Source of the DNA: Enterovibrio coralii
Lineage (GTDB): Bacteria > Pseudomonadota > Gammaproteobacteria > Enterobacterales > Vibrionaceae
NCBI RefSeq assembly: GCF_001559595.1
Contig: NZ_LNTY01000059.1
Coordinates: forward strand, 166,783 to 230,782
Length of the DNA stretch: 64,000 bases
Reading direction: 5' to 3'
The position numbers and the translations under genes are program-made. This document shows, piece by piece, positions 1 to 9,377 of the stretch; position 1 is the stretch's first letter, and the number at the start of each line of letters is the position of its first letter. The notes under the pieces were generated by a model that saw only the letters and a program-made list of their open reading frames with translations, ran no database searches and was not told where the DNA came from.

Positions 1-629
1 CCTGCATGCATCAGCAGGCTGCGCAGGAACGCACGGTAGTTTTCGAGGTCATCACGGCTCAGGTCATCACGCACTGAATCATCAGAGTTGATGTCGTGAG
101 ACGAGGTGAAGTCTGCACCTGATGCAACACGGTGGTAGATGCCGTAGAAGCCTACTGCCACGCTGATAACAACAGCGATAACTGTCAGCGCATCCAAGAA
201 TGCTGACAGGAACGCGGCCATAGAACAGAACGCCAGAGAAAGAAGAACTTTAGAACGGATGCCCAGCAGTATTTTGGTGAAGATGAACAGCAGAAGCTGC
301 TTCATGAAGTAGATACCTGCCACCATGAAGATAAGGAGCAGCAGAACTTCAAAGTTGGCAACCAGCTCGTGTTTAACCGTTGCTGGGCTTGTCATGCCAA
401 TGGCAACCGCTTCAATCGCGAGCAGACCACCTGGCTGTAGAGGGTAACATTTTAGTGCCATCGCCAAGGTGAAGATGAACTCAACAACGAGTACCCAACC
501 CGCCACAAATGGGTCGATAGCAAAAAGTATCGGGTTGATGATTAAAAACGCGATGATCGCTGCTTTGTACCAGTCTGGCGCTTTACCAAGAAAATTCTTG
601 ATAAATGCGTTCCTTAGCGTAATGGCCAT
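1..629 (-). CDS. nhaB: Na+/H+ antiporter NhaB (N-terminal part, cut by window edge)
   Basis: Inner-membrane sodium/proton antiporter that extrudes Na+ at neutral to alkaline pH. About 209 residues are visible, from an ATG at 629 (reverse strand) to the window edge. They match the start of NhaB closely: an N-terminal FLGKAPDWYK segment, followed by several hydrophobic helices with the family signatures LAMALKCYPLQPGGLLAIEA and FLSAFLDALTVIAVVISVAV. The C-terminal half lies outside the window. It is transcribed divergently from fadR, the same arrangement as in enterobacteria and vibrios. Identification is by family resemblance; no regulatory site was recognised for it. Confidence 0.95.
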   Translation of the reverse strand, partial: MAITLRNAFIKNFLGKAPDWYKAAIIAFLIINPILFAIDPFVAGWVLVVEFIFTLAMALKCYPLQPGGLLAIEAVAIGMTSPATVKHELVANFEVLLLLIFMVAGIYFMKQLLLFIFTKILLGIRSKVLLSLAFCSMAAFLSAFLDALTVIAVVISVAVGFYGIYHRVASGADFTSSHDINSDDSVRDDLSRDDLENYRAFLRSLLMHA

Positions 630-1291
630 GTATTAGTCTCTGTTCTTTCTAATGCAAGTATTCTTGGGGGCTTGAAATGGTTGTAAATAAGCTGTTACCG
701 AGGACAGAGGAGGAGTGATCTTATTTCGCGACGCGATGAAATAACCAATTCCCATTATGAAACCGCCCAATAGTTGACGCTTTGTACCTCAATTGTCCAC
801 GGGTCAGACAAATTTGGTGCACACAATACAGCGACTTTTCAAACAGTCAACAATCCAATGCATGTTAATTAAATTACTGGAGTTTGTTACGAAAAAATCA
901 AACTCAAGCACATTAAAAATGAAACGATATGTAACATTTGAGCGCGCTTATTCTATGCGCGAGATCTGATGCAAACTGTGATGTTCGTCAAGGTTAATTC
1001 GTGAGCTAAAAAAATGAGGGAATTTGTTCGACACCCTGCGAGAAAACGGCCTTCTACATCTTGAAGAACTTCGCATTTCAACTGTTGACTGAGTTGTTAA
1101 TAGTCAGATAAAAAGCATGTTTAATCGGGTAAAAAAGCATGACAATTCGAGGACAATTTGAGTATCTGTGACATGCGCCGTTAATTCTGCGTCAAATCCA
1201 CGCAAACGATATCACTGACAGGTTTCTAGGTTGTGACCATAAGTGGTATGATGAGTTATTAATCAAGATAAGAAGCAATTTGGAACACTCA
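630..1291. promoter_or_regulatory. nhaB-fadR divergent intergenic region
   Basis: A 662-bp AT-rich region without a convincing gene; it must hold the promoters of nhaB and fadR. Near fadR there is a TATGAT hexamer at 1247-1252 that could be a -10 box. The segment 1241-1257 (AAGTGGTATGATGAGTT) resembles a FadR operator weakly, with about four mismatches, so autoregulation is possible but not shown. Confidence 0.4.
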
Positions 1292-2143
1292 ATGGTTATT
1301 AAGGCGGACAGCCCGGCAACTTTTGCTGAAAAATATATTATCGAGAGCATTTGGAATAACCACTTTCCACAAGGCTCCATCCTGCCAGCAGAGCGTGAGT
1401 TGTCAGAACTGATCGGTGTAACGCGTACGACTTTGCGAGAAGTGCTACAGCGACTGGCGCGTGATGGATGGTTGACCATTCAACACGGTAAGCCTACCCG
1501 TGTAAATGACTACATGAACACTTCAGGTCTGAACATTCTGGACACACTTGTTACGCTGGAAGGTGAAGATGTTCAGGGCGTACTGGAAAACCTGCTTTCT
1601 GCTCGTACTGACATTAGCGGCGTTTACATGCGCTATGCCGTGAAGAACGACCCGCAACAGTGTGCTGCACTGATTGAAAAAGTCATCGGTCGTTGTGAAG
1701 AGTTGCTGGCAAGCGAGAGCTACGCAAGCTTTGTTGAAAGCATCGAAGAAAAAGATGCGATTCAACAAGACGTGAAGAAAATCTTCGATTCCTTCGGTAA
1801 AACCGACATGGAACTGTGTGAAGCAGTGTGCCGTGCTCGTGCATTTAACCATTTTGACTACATGTTGTTCCAAGGCATGGCTCAACGCTCAGGTAACAAA
1901 GTCTACGTATTGACCATGAACGGCATGCGCAAGATTTACTCGCGTGTTGGTGGCTACTACTTCATGGACAAGCGCGCGTGTGAGCTAGCACTTCAGTTCT
2001 ACCGTGACTTGCTGGCGATTACCGTTGAAGGTCGTCACAACGAAGTGGCTGATCGTATCAAGCAGTACGGTCGTGAGAGTGGCGCAATGTGGTTTGTAAA
2101 CCGTGAAAACATCGCCAAACTGATGGAGCAAGAAGAAGCCTAA
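1292..2143 (+). CDS. fadR: Fatty acid metabolism regulator FadR
   Basis: GntR-family transcription factor that represses fatty-acid degradation genes and activates unsaturated fatty-acid synthesis; acyl-CoA releases it from DNA. The 283-residue product starts MVIKADSPATFAEKYIIE, as FadR does; an in-frame TTG at 1280 is a less likely start. The winged-helix DNA-binding part covers about residues 10-75 (PAERELSELIGVTRTTLREVLQRLARDG region). The C-terminal acyl-CoA domain holds an extra segment of about 40 residues around 130-175. E. coli FadR (239 aa) lacks it; Vibrio-type FadR is known to have it and it changes ligand binding. FadR-like boxes lie upstream of fadH and both fadL genes in this window. 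Confidence 0.96.
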   Translation: MVIKADSPATFAEKYIIESIWNNHFPQGSILPAERELSELIGVTRTTLREVLQRLARDGWLTIQHGKPTRVNDYMNTSGLNILDTLVTLEGEDVQGVLENLLSARTDISGVYMRYAVKNDPQQCAALIEKVIGRCEELLASESYASFVESIEEKDAIQQDVKKIFDSFGKTDMELCEAVCRARAFNHFDYMLFQGMAQRSGNKVYVLTMNGMRKIYSRVGGYYFMDKRACELALQFYRDLLAITVEGRHNEVADRIKQYGRESGAMWFVNRENIAKLMEQEEA

Positions 2144-2165
2144 TCTTCTTTAAAAAGTCCAAGAA

Positions 2166-2192
2166 AAAAACCGCCGATTTGGCGGTTTTTTG
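2166..2192. terminator. Bidirectional terminator between fadR and ycgB
   Basis: AACCGCC / GGCGGTT stem with A-tract before and T-tract after, lying between two convergent genes, so it can serve both strands. Confidence 0.85.
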
Positions 2193-2211
2193 TTTTCTGG
2201 CTTTGGCTACA

Positions 2212-3756
2212 TTAAGCCCCAGGGATCAGGTCAGGATCAAACTGCGGCCTTTTCGGACACGTTGAAATGATCTTGCTCTTGCCGTCAGGTAGCTCTTCTT
2301 CCAACACCACCTCAAAGCCCCACAATCGGTGCACATGTTTCAGCACTTCTTGGTAGGAGTCATTCAGCGGAATGCGGTTGTGTGGCACATAGCGCAATGT
2401 CAAAGATCGATTGCCTCGTAAGTCGACATCGAATACTTGGATGTTCGGCTCATGGTTGCTCAAGTTGTATTGCGCTGAAAGTCTCTCACGAATCTGGCGA
2501 TAGCCTTCTTCATTGTGAATGCTGGTTACTTCAATGTAGTTGTGTCTGTCATCGTCATTGATGGCGAAGAACTTCATGTCTCGCATGACTTTAGGCGACA
2601 GGAACTGGCTAATGAAGCTCTCATCCTTAAAGTTCTGCATGGCAAAGTGAAGGGTTTCAAGCCAATCACTGCCAGCAATATCTGGGAACCAGTATTTGTC
2701 TTCTTCCGTTGGGTCTTCACAAATCCTGCGGATGTCCTGCATCATCGCAAAGCCAAGTGCATATGGGTTAATACCGCTGTAGAAACGGCTGTTGTATGGC
2801 GGCTGTGCAACAACGTTGGTATGGCTGTGCAAGAACTCCATGATAAAGCGGTCAGTCACCAAGCCTTCGTCATACAGGTGATTCAAGATGGTGTAGTGCC
2901 AGAAGGTCGCCCAACCCTCGTTCATCACTTGAGTTTGTTTTTGTGGGTAGAAGTACTGGCTGACTTTTCTGACGATTCGAATCACCTCGCGCTGCCAAGG
3001 CTCTAGCAGTGGCGAGTGTTTTTCGAAGAAGTAGAGAATGTTCTCCTGTGGCTCGGCAGGGAAGCGGTCCACTTCTTTCTCACGTTTTTTCTCGCTGGTA
3101 GGAATGGTTCGCCACAGCGCATTGACCTGCGTTTGCAGGTAATCTTCACGGGCTTTTTGGCGTGCCTTTTCTTCAGCCATGGAGATTTTCTGCGGGCGCT
3201 TGTAACGGTCAACGCCGTAATTCATTAGCGCATGACAGGAATCGAGCAGTTTCTCGACTTCATCCACACCGTACTTTTCTTCGCATTCGCTGATGTATTT
3301 CTTGGCAAACAGCAGGTAGTCGATGATGGAGCCCGCATCGGTCCACGTCTGGAACAGGTAGTTGCCTTTAAAGAAAGAGTTATGACCATAACAGGCGTGT
3401 GCCATGACAAGGGCTTGCATGGTGATGGTATTTTCTTCCATCAGGTACGCGATACAAGGGTCAGAGTTGATAACAATCTCGTAGGCCAACCCCATATGCC
3501 CATGTTTGTACCCGCGTTCGGTTTCGATGAACTTTTTGCCGAAAGACCAGTGGCTGTAGTTGATCGGCATGCCAACGCTTGAGTAGGCATCCATCATTTG
3601 TTCAGCGGTAATGATTTCAATCTGGTTGACGTAAGTGTCGAGGCGGTAATGTTCCGCCACGCGTTTGATTTCGACGTGGTACTTCTCCAGCAGATCAAAT
3701 GTCCAGTCTGGACCATCACTGAGGGTCTTTTTCTTGTTTTTCGCTGCGACAGTCAT
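2212..3756 (-). CDS. ycgB: SpoVR family protein YcgB
   Basis: Member of the SpoVR/YcgB family (514 aa, normal length). The biochemical function is unknown; the name comes from Bacillus spore cortex formation. In non-sporulating bacteria it belongs to the stationary-phase and starvation response. The conserved HACYGHNSFFK motif lies near residue 120 and a QVMNEGWATFWHYTILN segment near residue 275; together they resemble a metal-binding HxxxH/NEGxA arrangement, which is my inference. A strong Shine-Dalgarno (AAGGAGGA) sits just before the ATG. It is the third gene of the yeaG-yeaH-ycgB operon, 46 bp after yeaH. Confidence 0.95.
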   Translation of the reverse strand: MTVAAKNKKKTLSDGPDWTFDLLEKYHVEIKRVAEHYRLDTYVNQIEIITAEQMMDAYSSVGMPINYSHWSFGKKFIETERGYKHGHMGLAYEIVINSDPCIAYLMEENTITMQALVMAHACYGHNSFFKGNYLFQTWTDAGSIIDYLLFAKKYISECEEKYGVDEVEKLLDSCHALMNYGVDRYKRPQKISMAEEKARQKAREDYLQTQVNALWRTIPTSEKKREKEVDRFPAEPQENILYFFEKHSPLLEPWQREVIRIVRKVSQYFYPQKQTQVMNEGWATFWHYTILNHLYDEGLVTDRFIMEFLHSHTNVVAQPPYNSRFYSGINPYALGFAMMQDIRRICEDPTEEDKYWFPDIAGSDWLETLHFAMQNFKDESFISQFLSPKVMRDMKFFAINDDDRHNYIEVTSIHNEEGYRQIRERLSAQYNLSNHEPNIQVFDVDLRGNRSLTLRYVPHNRIPLNDSYQEVLKHVHRLWGFEVVLEEELPDGKSKIISTCPKRPQFDPDLIPGA

Positions 3757-3802
3757 AAGTCCTCCTTGGATCCCAACCCGATAAGACGAGAAACGGTAAG
3801 CC

Positions 3803-5071
3803 TTAACTTACCTGTTTCTTAAATAGCTCTCGGAAGACGGGGAAGATGTCGTCTGCAGTGCGGATATTCTGCATCGCAAAGTTTTCGTACTTCTCATCCA
3901 GCACTTCATATTCACGCCACAAGGTTTGGTGTGCGCGACGAGTAATTTCGATGTACGCGTAGTAGCGAGAGAAAGGTAACAAGCTGCTCTCCAACAGCTC
4001 TCGACAACCCGGAGAATCATCTGCCCAGTTGTCGCCATCCGATGCTTGCGCCGCGTAGATATTCCACTCGTTTGACGGATATCTTTCCTTCACGATTTCG
4101 TTCATCAAACGAAGCGCACTGGAAACAATGGTGCCGCCAGTTTCTTGCGAGTAGAAGAACTCGTGCTCGTCGACTTCTTTCGCTTGTGTGTGGTGACGGA
4201 TAAAGACCACCTCAACGTTCTTGTATGTTCGCGTCAAGAAGAGGTACAGCAAGATGTAGAAGCGCTTAGCGATGTCTTTGGTCGCTTGGTCCATCGACCC
4301 GGAGACGTCCATCAAACAGAACATCACAGCTTGGCTGCTTGGTTGAGGTCGCTTCTCGTAGTTTTTGAAACGCAGGTCGAAGGTATCGATAAACGGCACT
4401 GCAGCGATTTTCTCTTTCAGTGCTTCGATTTCTTCCTGAATACGTTTTTCTTCCAGCGGCTGTGCAGGCTCAGTGCTTTTCAATGCTTCGAGCTCTGCTT
4501 CCAGCTCACGCAGCTTGCGACGTTTGCCTGCACTCATGGCAGTACGACGCGCCAACGAGTTTTGCAGCGATCGCACGATGGCAATGTTCGCCGGTACACC
4601 CGTTGCTTTGAAGCCAGAGCGGTGGGTCTTGTACTCGACCAACTTGGTCATCTGGTTTTTTTGTAGGTTTGGAAGCTCGAGATCTTCGAACAGCAGATCC
4701 AGATATTCATCCTTTGAAATCTGGAATACGAAATCGTCCTGACCCTCACCATCAGGGCTTGCTTGCCCTTCGCCCGCACCACCACCGGCACCGCCGGGTG
4801 GACGTTCAATACGATCGCCAGGGATGAACTGGTCATTGCCGGGATGGACAGCATCACGCTGTCCGCCCTTACCTTGTCGGAATACAGGCTCTCGGATGTC
4901 ACGAGAGGGGATAGTGACGCTCTCGCCACTATCCACATCGGTGATTGAGCGTTTGTTTACTGCATCCGCAATCGACTCTTTGATCTGTCGCTTGTGGCGG
5001 CGTAAAAAACGCTGACGGTTAACCGTGCTCTTGTTCTTTCCGTTGAGCCTTCGATCTATAAAATGCGCCAT
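3803..5071 (-). CDS. yeaH: YeaH/YhbH family VWA protein (UPF0229)
   Basis: Cytoplasmic protein of 422 residues that accompanies the PrkA kinase. The N-terminus is basic (KRQIKESIADAVNKRS), then a Gly-rich low-complexity segment around residues 80-105, a charged coiled-coil-like region at about 175-225, and a C-terminal von Willebrand A-like domain with the MIDAS-type motif DVSGSM near residue 247. Its molecular role is not established; in E. coli YeaG and YeaH interact and shape survival under nitrogen starvation. It is 39 bp downstream of yeaG and preceded by a GGGGGG ribosome-binding site, so translation is likely coupled within the operon. Confidence 0.94.
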   Translation of the reverse strand: MAHFIDRRLNGKNKSTVNRQRFLRRHKRQIKESIADAVNKRSITDVDSGESVTIPSRDIREPVFRQGKGGQRDAVHPGNDQFIPGDRIERPPGGAGGGAGEGQASPDGEGQDDFVFQISKDEYLDLLFEDLELPNLQKNQMTKLVEYKTHRSGFKATGVPANIAIVRSLQNSLARRTAMSAGKRRKLRELEAELEALKSTEPAQPLEEKRIQEEIEALKEKIAAVPFIDTFDLRFKNYEKRPQPSSQAVMFCLMDVSGSMDQATKDIAKRFYILLYLFLTRTYKNVEVVFIRHHTQAKEVDEHEFFYSQETGGTIVSSALRLMNEIVKERYPSNEWNIYAAQASDGDNWADDSPGCRELLESSLLPFSRYYAYIEITRRAHQTLWREYEVLDEKYENFAMQNIRTADDIFPVFRELFKKQVS

Positions 5072-5110
5072 AAGCCCCCCGTATAATCTGTAACTACCTA
5101 GACTGCCTGT

Positions 5111-7045
5111 TTACGACGACTTGCGTACGCGTAAATACCACTCAGACAGCAGTCTTACTTGTTTGCGGGTGTAGCCTTTTTCCATCATGCGAGCGACAAA
5201 ATCGTCGTGCTTTTTCTGCTCTTCGGTTGATGTCTTGGCATTGAAGGAAATAACGGGAAGCAGCTCTTCGGTGTTCGAGAACATTTTCTTCTCGATAACA
5301 GTGCGAAGCTTCTCGTAGCTCGTCCACACGGGGTTCTTACCTTCGTTATTTGCACGTGCACGCAGTACAAAGTTCACGATTTCATTTCGGAAGTCTTTCG
5401 GATTGCTAATACCTGCAGGCTTCTCGATCTTCTCAAGCTCACTGTTCAGGGCTGAGCGGTCGAACAGCTGGCCTGTATCAGGGTCACGGTACTCTTGGTC
5501 CTGAATCCAGAAGTCAGCATACGTCACGTAGCGGTCAAAGATGTTTTGCCCGTACTCAGAATACGACTCGAGGTAGGCGGTTTGGATCTCTTTACCGATA
5601 AACTCTACGTATTTAGGGATGAGATACCCTTTGAGGTGTTCAAGGTATTTCTCCGCCACATCTTGTGGAAACTGCTCACGTTCAATTTGCTGTTCAAGCA
5701 CATAGAACAGGTGAACCGGGTTCGCCGCCACTTCTGAATGGTCGAAGTTAAACACGCGAGACAGGATCTTGAACGCGAAGCGCGTAGACAGACCGTTCAT
5801 GCCTTCGTCCACACCCGCATAGTCGCGGTATTCTTGGTAGGACTTGGCTTTTGGATCGGTGTCTTTCAAGGTTTCGCCGTCGTAGACACGCATCTTCGAG
5901 AACAAGCTGGAGTTTTCTGGCTCTTTCAAGCGTGACAGGACGCTGAAGCGAGCAAGAATGTCCAAGGTGCTTGGTGAACATGGTGCAGCTGACAGTTCAC
6001 TGCTTTGCAGCAGCTTGTCGTAGATTTTCATTTCTTCTGAAACACGCAAGCAGTAAGGCACTTTGACGATGTAAACACGGTCAAGGAATGCTTCGTTGTT
6101 CTTGTTGTTTCTGAATGTTTGCCACTCTGATTCATTCGAGTGCGCGAGGATCATGCCATCAAATGGCAGTGCAGACAGGCCTTCGGTGCCGTTGTAGTTA
6201 CCTTCTTGCGTCGCTGTCAGCAGTGGGTGCAGCACTTTTATAGGTGCTTTAAACATCTCCACGAATTCCATCAGACCTTGGTTGGCTTTACACAGTGCGC
6301 CAGAGTAGCTGTAAGCATCTGGGTCATCTTGTGCAAAATGTTCAAGCTGACGAATGTCGACTTTACCAACCAGCGATGAGATGTCCTGGTTGTTTTCATC
6401 GCCCGGCTCAGTTTTAGCCACGGCAACTTGGTCAAGGATGGATGGGCGTACTTTGACGACTTTAAACTTGCTGATGTCGCCACCAAACTCGTGGAGGCGC
6501 TTCGCGGCCCAAGGCGACATGATAGAGCGCAGGTAACGCTGCGGAATACCGTATTCACTCTCCAGCAGTGCGCCATCTTCTGTGGCGTCGAACAGGCAGA
6601 AAGGATGGTCATTCACAGGGCTACGTTCGCCGTCTGCTGTTAGAATGTAAACAGGTACCTTTTGCATCAAGCTTTTTAGCTTTTCTGCGAGTGAAGATTT
6701 ACCGCCACCCACAGGGCCAAGCAAATAGAGTATTTGTTTGCGCTCTTCTAAACCTTGCGCGGCGTGTTTTAAGTAGGAAACGATTTGTTCTATGGATTCT
6801 TCCATGCCATAGAAATCTTCGAACGTTTTGTAGCGTGAAATCACGCGGTTCGAAAAGAGTCGGCTCAGTCGAGGATCGAGTGCTGTGTCGATCATTTCTG
6901 GCTCTCCAATTGCCATCAGCAAACGCTCTGCGGCATTGGCATAAACGCTGCGATCTTCGCGGCATAGGTCCAGAAACTCCTGAAGGCTCAGCTCTTCGTC
7001 TTTTGCTTCTTCGTAGCGCTGACGATAGTGGTCGAAAATACTCAT
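5111..7045 (-). CDS. yeaG: PrkA family serine protein kinase YeaG
   Basis: AAA+ ATPase/serine kinase of the PrkA family (644 aa, full length). The N-terminal PrkA AAA domain has its Walker A loop GPVGGGKSS at about residues 110-118 and extends to about residue 390; the C-terminal PrkA domain resembles cAMP-dependent kinases. The start ATG follows an AGGGGGC ribosome-binding site. It is the first gene of a three-gene operon with yeaH and ycgB. In E. coli the yeaGH promoter is under stationary-phase and nitrogen-stress control; I searched the upstream region for a sigma-54 element and found no clear one. Confidence 0.96.
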   Translation of the reverse strand: MSIFDHYRQRYEEAKDEELSLQEFLDLCREDRSVYANAAERLLMAIGEPEMIDTALDPRLSRLFSNRVISRYKTFEDFYGMEESIEQIVSYLKHAAQGLEERKQILYLLGPVGGGKSSLAEKLKSLMQKVPVYILTADGERSPVNDHPFCLFDATEDGALLESEYGIPQRYLRSIMSPWAAKRLHEFGGDISKFKVVKVRPSILDQVAVAKTEPGDENNQDISSLVGKVDIRQLEHFAQDDPDAYSYSGALCKANQGLMEFVEMFKAPIKVLHPLLTATQEGNYNGTEGLSALPFDGMILAHSNESEWQTFRNNKNNEAFLDRVYIVKVPYCLRVSEEMKIYDKLLQSSELSAAPCSPSTLDILARFSVLSRLKEPENSSLFSKMRVYDGETLKDTDPKAKSYQEYRDYAGVDEGMNGLSTRFAFKILSRVFNFDHSEVAANPVHLFYVLEQQIEREQFPQDVAEKYLEHLKGYLIPKYVEFIGKEIQTAYLESYSEYGQNIFDRYVTYADFWIQDQEYRDPDTGQLFDRSALNSELEKIEKPAGISNPKDFRNEIVNFVLRARANNEGKNPVWTSYEKLRTVIEKKMFSNTEELLPVISFNAKTSTEEQKKHDDFVARMMEKGYTRKQVRLLSEWYLRVRKSS

Positions 7046-7397
7046 GGTCCTGCCCCCTAAATCGTGCTGTTATCCATTGAGAAAGGATATAAACGCAGAT
7101 GCTTTCATATCCTCGCTCTTTTAAGACTAGTAGCAACTGATCAATTTGCGTCGTTGAATTACTTGTTTTTTAAATATTTTTCCCTTTTGTGATAGCGCTT
7201 TGCATTCAAGATGTAACTTTCAATTGATGCAGTTGTCGCTGCTGTGTCGCAAGAACGAAGCGGATTTCTCTGGCAAATTTCACAGAGGCAACTGAATTTG
7301 CTGTGGAATAAGGCGTGAATGAGAGAGCAAAGGAGAGGGCAGAAATAAAAAACCGACGCAAGAGAATGGCGTCGGTTTTGATTGTGATGCGGTTAGA
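7046..7397. promoter_or_regulatory. yeaG upstream region
   Basis: A 352-bp gene-free region that holds the yeaG promoter. It contains an inverted repeat GCAAATT...AATTTGC at about 7273-7301 that could be an operator, and the yeaD terminator at its far end. No recognisable coding region. Confidence 0.4.
7346..7379 (-). terminator. Terminator downstream of yeaD
   Basis: AAACCGACGC / GCGTCGGTTT stem; on the reverse strand it is followed by a T-tract, 18 bp after the yeaD stop. Confidence 0.8.
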
Positions 7398-8261
7398 TTA
7401 TTGGCACGCAATCAGGGTTGTCAGCGTGTGCTTTTCGCCAGCAGCAAGTGTCACGCTTCGGTCATACACGGTTGACTCTACGCACACCATGGTTTTGTAG
7501 CTGTCATCGGCCATGTCGCCCATGCTGATTGATAGGGCTTCCCAAGGATTCCAAACCACAACGGCGTTGTTACCTGAGTTGGTCACTGTCATGCGACGTT
7601 GATACGCAGGGTCTTCAATAACAACGGTTTCTGCTGCGTGTGGGTAGATACGATCCACTTCTTGATCAAAACCTGTGTTGCCAGTGCTTGGTTTACGCTC
7701 ACCCGCTTCGATGAATTCGTTGCCCAGTTCGGAAACGATGGTCTCGGTAACATCCCCAATATTCAGGTAGGTATGCAGCGCGCCGCCAATAACTATGTCT
7801 GATTCACCTGTGTTGGTTGATACCAGGCTTACCTTCAAAGTGTCAGTCACTTCAATCAAGAGCTCCGCATGGAATGCGTGTGGCCAGATAGCACGTGTTT
7901 CAGCACTGTCTTCCAGCGTCAGGCTGATGATGACACCCTCTTCATTCTCACGGTGCTCGTTCAGTGTCCAAATGCTGTTGCGTGCAAAGCCGTGTGACGG
8001 CTCAGCCGCTTTACCAAACCAAGGCCAGCAAACTGGAATGCCGCCACGAATCGCTTTCGTGCCAGAGAAATCAGCTTTCTCACTCATCCAGATAAGGTCT
8101 TTTTTACCAGCAGGTTGGAAACTCAGTACATGCGCACCGAACAGAGAAATCGCTGCAGTTGCCTTTGGGTGGATAACACGCACGACTTTTAAACCGTCCA
8201 GTTCGCAGACGGTGACAAAATCAGAAAGAACAGCAGTAGTAGGAAGCTGTTTAACGTCCAT
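7398..8261 (-). CDS. yeaD: D-hexose-6-phosphate mutarotase YeaD
   Basis: Glucose-6-phosphate 1-epimerase of the aldose-1-epimerase fold (287 aa). It interconverts alpha and beta anomers of hexose 6-phosphates. Family signatures are visible: the RGGIPVCWPWFG segment near residue 73 and the SHGFAR motif with a catalytic histidine. I chose the start MDVKQLP; the open frame extends upstream for 25 codons but without family similarity. It lies downstream of gapA on the same strand as in E. coli, but a terminator separates them. Confidence 0.93.
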   Translation of the reverse strand: MDVKQLPTTAVLSDFVTVCELDGLKVVRVIHPKATAAISLFGAHVLSFQPAGKKDLIWMSEKADFSGTKAIRGGIPVCWPWFGKAAEPSHGFARNSIWTLNEHRENEEGVIISLTLEDSAETRAIWPHAFHAELLIEVTDTLKVSLVSTNTGESDIVIGGALHTYLNIGDVTETIVSELGNEFIEAGERKPSTGNTGFDQEVDRIYPHAAETVVIEDPAYQRRMTVTNSGNNAVVVWNPWEALSISMGDMADDSYKTMVCVESTVYDRSVTLAAGEKHTLTTLIACQ

Positions 8262-8321
8262 GAATATGCCTTTTACTATCAAAACGAATGCGATGGGGCA
8301 TCGCACAGGAAATTCAGATAC

Positions 8322-8351
8322 AAAAAAGGCGGCCAATAAGCCGCCTTTTCG
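8322..8351 (-). terminator. Terminator downstream of gapA
   Basis: AAGGCGGC / GCCGCCTT stem, with a run of T on the reverse strand. It lies between gapA and yeaD, so yeaD depends on read-through or its own promoter. Confidence 0.85.
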
Positions 8352-8381
8352 TCACTCATGCCTTAACGGAATCCGGATTGA

Positions 8382-9377
8382 TTACTTAGAGATGTGAGCA
8401 ATCAGATCCAGAACTTTGTTTGAGTAACCGATTTCGTTGTCGTACCAAGATACAACTTTAACGAATTTGTCAGTCAGAGCAACACCTGCTTTCGCGTCGA
8501 ATACAGAAGTTTGAGTTTCGCCGATGAAATCTTGAGAAACAACTTCGTCTTCAGTGTAACCCAGAACGCCAGCCATCTCGCCTTCTGAAGCAGCTTTCAT
8601 TGCCGCACAGATTTCTGCGTAAGTAGCAGCTTCTTTCAGGTTAACAGTCAGGTCAACTACAGAAACGTTTGCAGTTGGAACGCGGAATGCCATACCAGTC
8701 AGTTTGCCGTTCAGTTCTGGAAGAACTACGCCAACAGCTTTAGCAGCACCAGTTGAAGATGGGATGATGTTCTGAGAAGCACCACGACCACCACGCCAGT
8801 CTTTCGCAGAAGGACCGTCAACAGTTTTCTGAGTTGCAGTAGTAGCGTGAACAGTAGTCATCAGACCAGATTCGATGCCCCACTTGTCGTTCAGTACTTT
8901 AGCGATTGGCGCCAGACAGTTAGTAGTACAAGAAGCGTTAGAAACGATGTCTTGACCTTCGTAAGAGTTGTGGTTAACACCCATTACGAACATTGGAGTC
9001 GCATCTTTAGAAGGACCAGTCAGAACAACTTTCTTCGCACCTGCAGTGATGTGCTGGCGAGCAGTTTCGTCAGTCAGGAAGATACCAGTTGCTTCTGCAA
9101 CTACGTCAACGCCAACTTCGTCCCACTTCAGGTCAGTAGGGTTACGCTCAGCAGTTACGCGAACAGTTTTACCGTTAACGATCAGGTTACCACCTTCAAC
9201 TTCAACAGTACCGTTGAAACGGCCGTGAGTTGAGTCGTACTTCAGCATGTACGCCATGTAGTCAACGTCGATCAGGTCGTTGATTGCTACAACTTCGATG
9301 TCGTTACGCTCAACAGATGCACGGAAAACGAAACGGCCGATACGGCCAAAACCGTTAATACCTACTTTGATAGTCAT
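8382..9377 (-). CDS. gapA: Glyceraldehyde-3-phosphate dehydrogenase GapA
   Basis: NAD-dependent glycolytic enzyme converting glyceraldehyde 3-phosphate to 1,3-bisphosphoglycerate (331 aa). The Rossmann motif GINGFGRIGR is at residues 6-15 and the active-site SNASCTTNC places the catalytic cysteine at residue 150. Start is MTIKVGING; the open frame runs on upstream without similarity. Codon choice is strongly biased (for example GTT/GTA and ACT/ACG alternatives restricted, near-absence of rare codons), as expected for a very highly expressed gene. Confidence 0.98.
   Translation of the reverse strand: MTIKVGINGFGRIGRFVFRASVERNDIEVVAINDLIDVDYMAYMLKYDSTHGRFNGTVEVEGGNLIVNGKTVRVTAERNPTDLKWDEVGVDVVAEATGIFLTDETARQHITAGAKKVVLTGPSKDATPMFVMGVNHNSYEGQDIVSNASCTTNCLAPIAKVLNDKWGIESGLMTTVHATTATQKTVDGPSAKDWRGGRGASQNIIPSSTGAAKAVGVVLPELNGKLTGMAFRVPTANVSVVDLTVNLKEAATYAEICAAMKAASEGEMAGVLGYTEDEVVSQDFIGETQTSVFDAKAGVALTDKFVKVVSWYDNEIGYSNKVLDLIAHISK

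Noticed and set aside
630..1279. A gene between nhaB and fadR
   Set aside because: Only short AT-rich frames without ribosome-binding sites or similarity.
7046..7397. Sigma-54 promoter for the yeaG operon
   Set aside because: E. coli precedent made it worth a look, but no TGGCAC-N5-TTGC element was found on the reverse strand.
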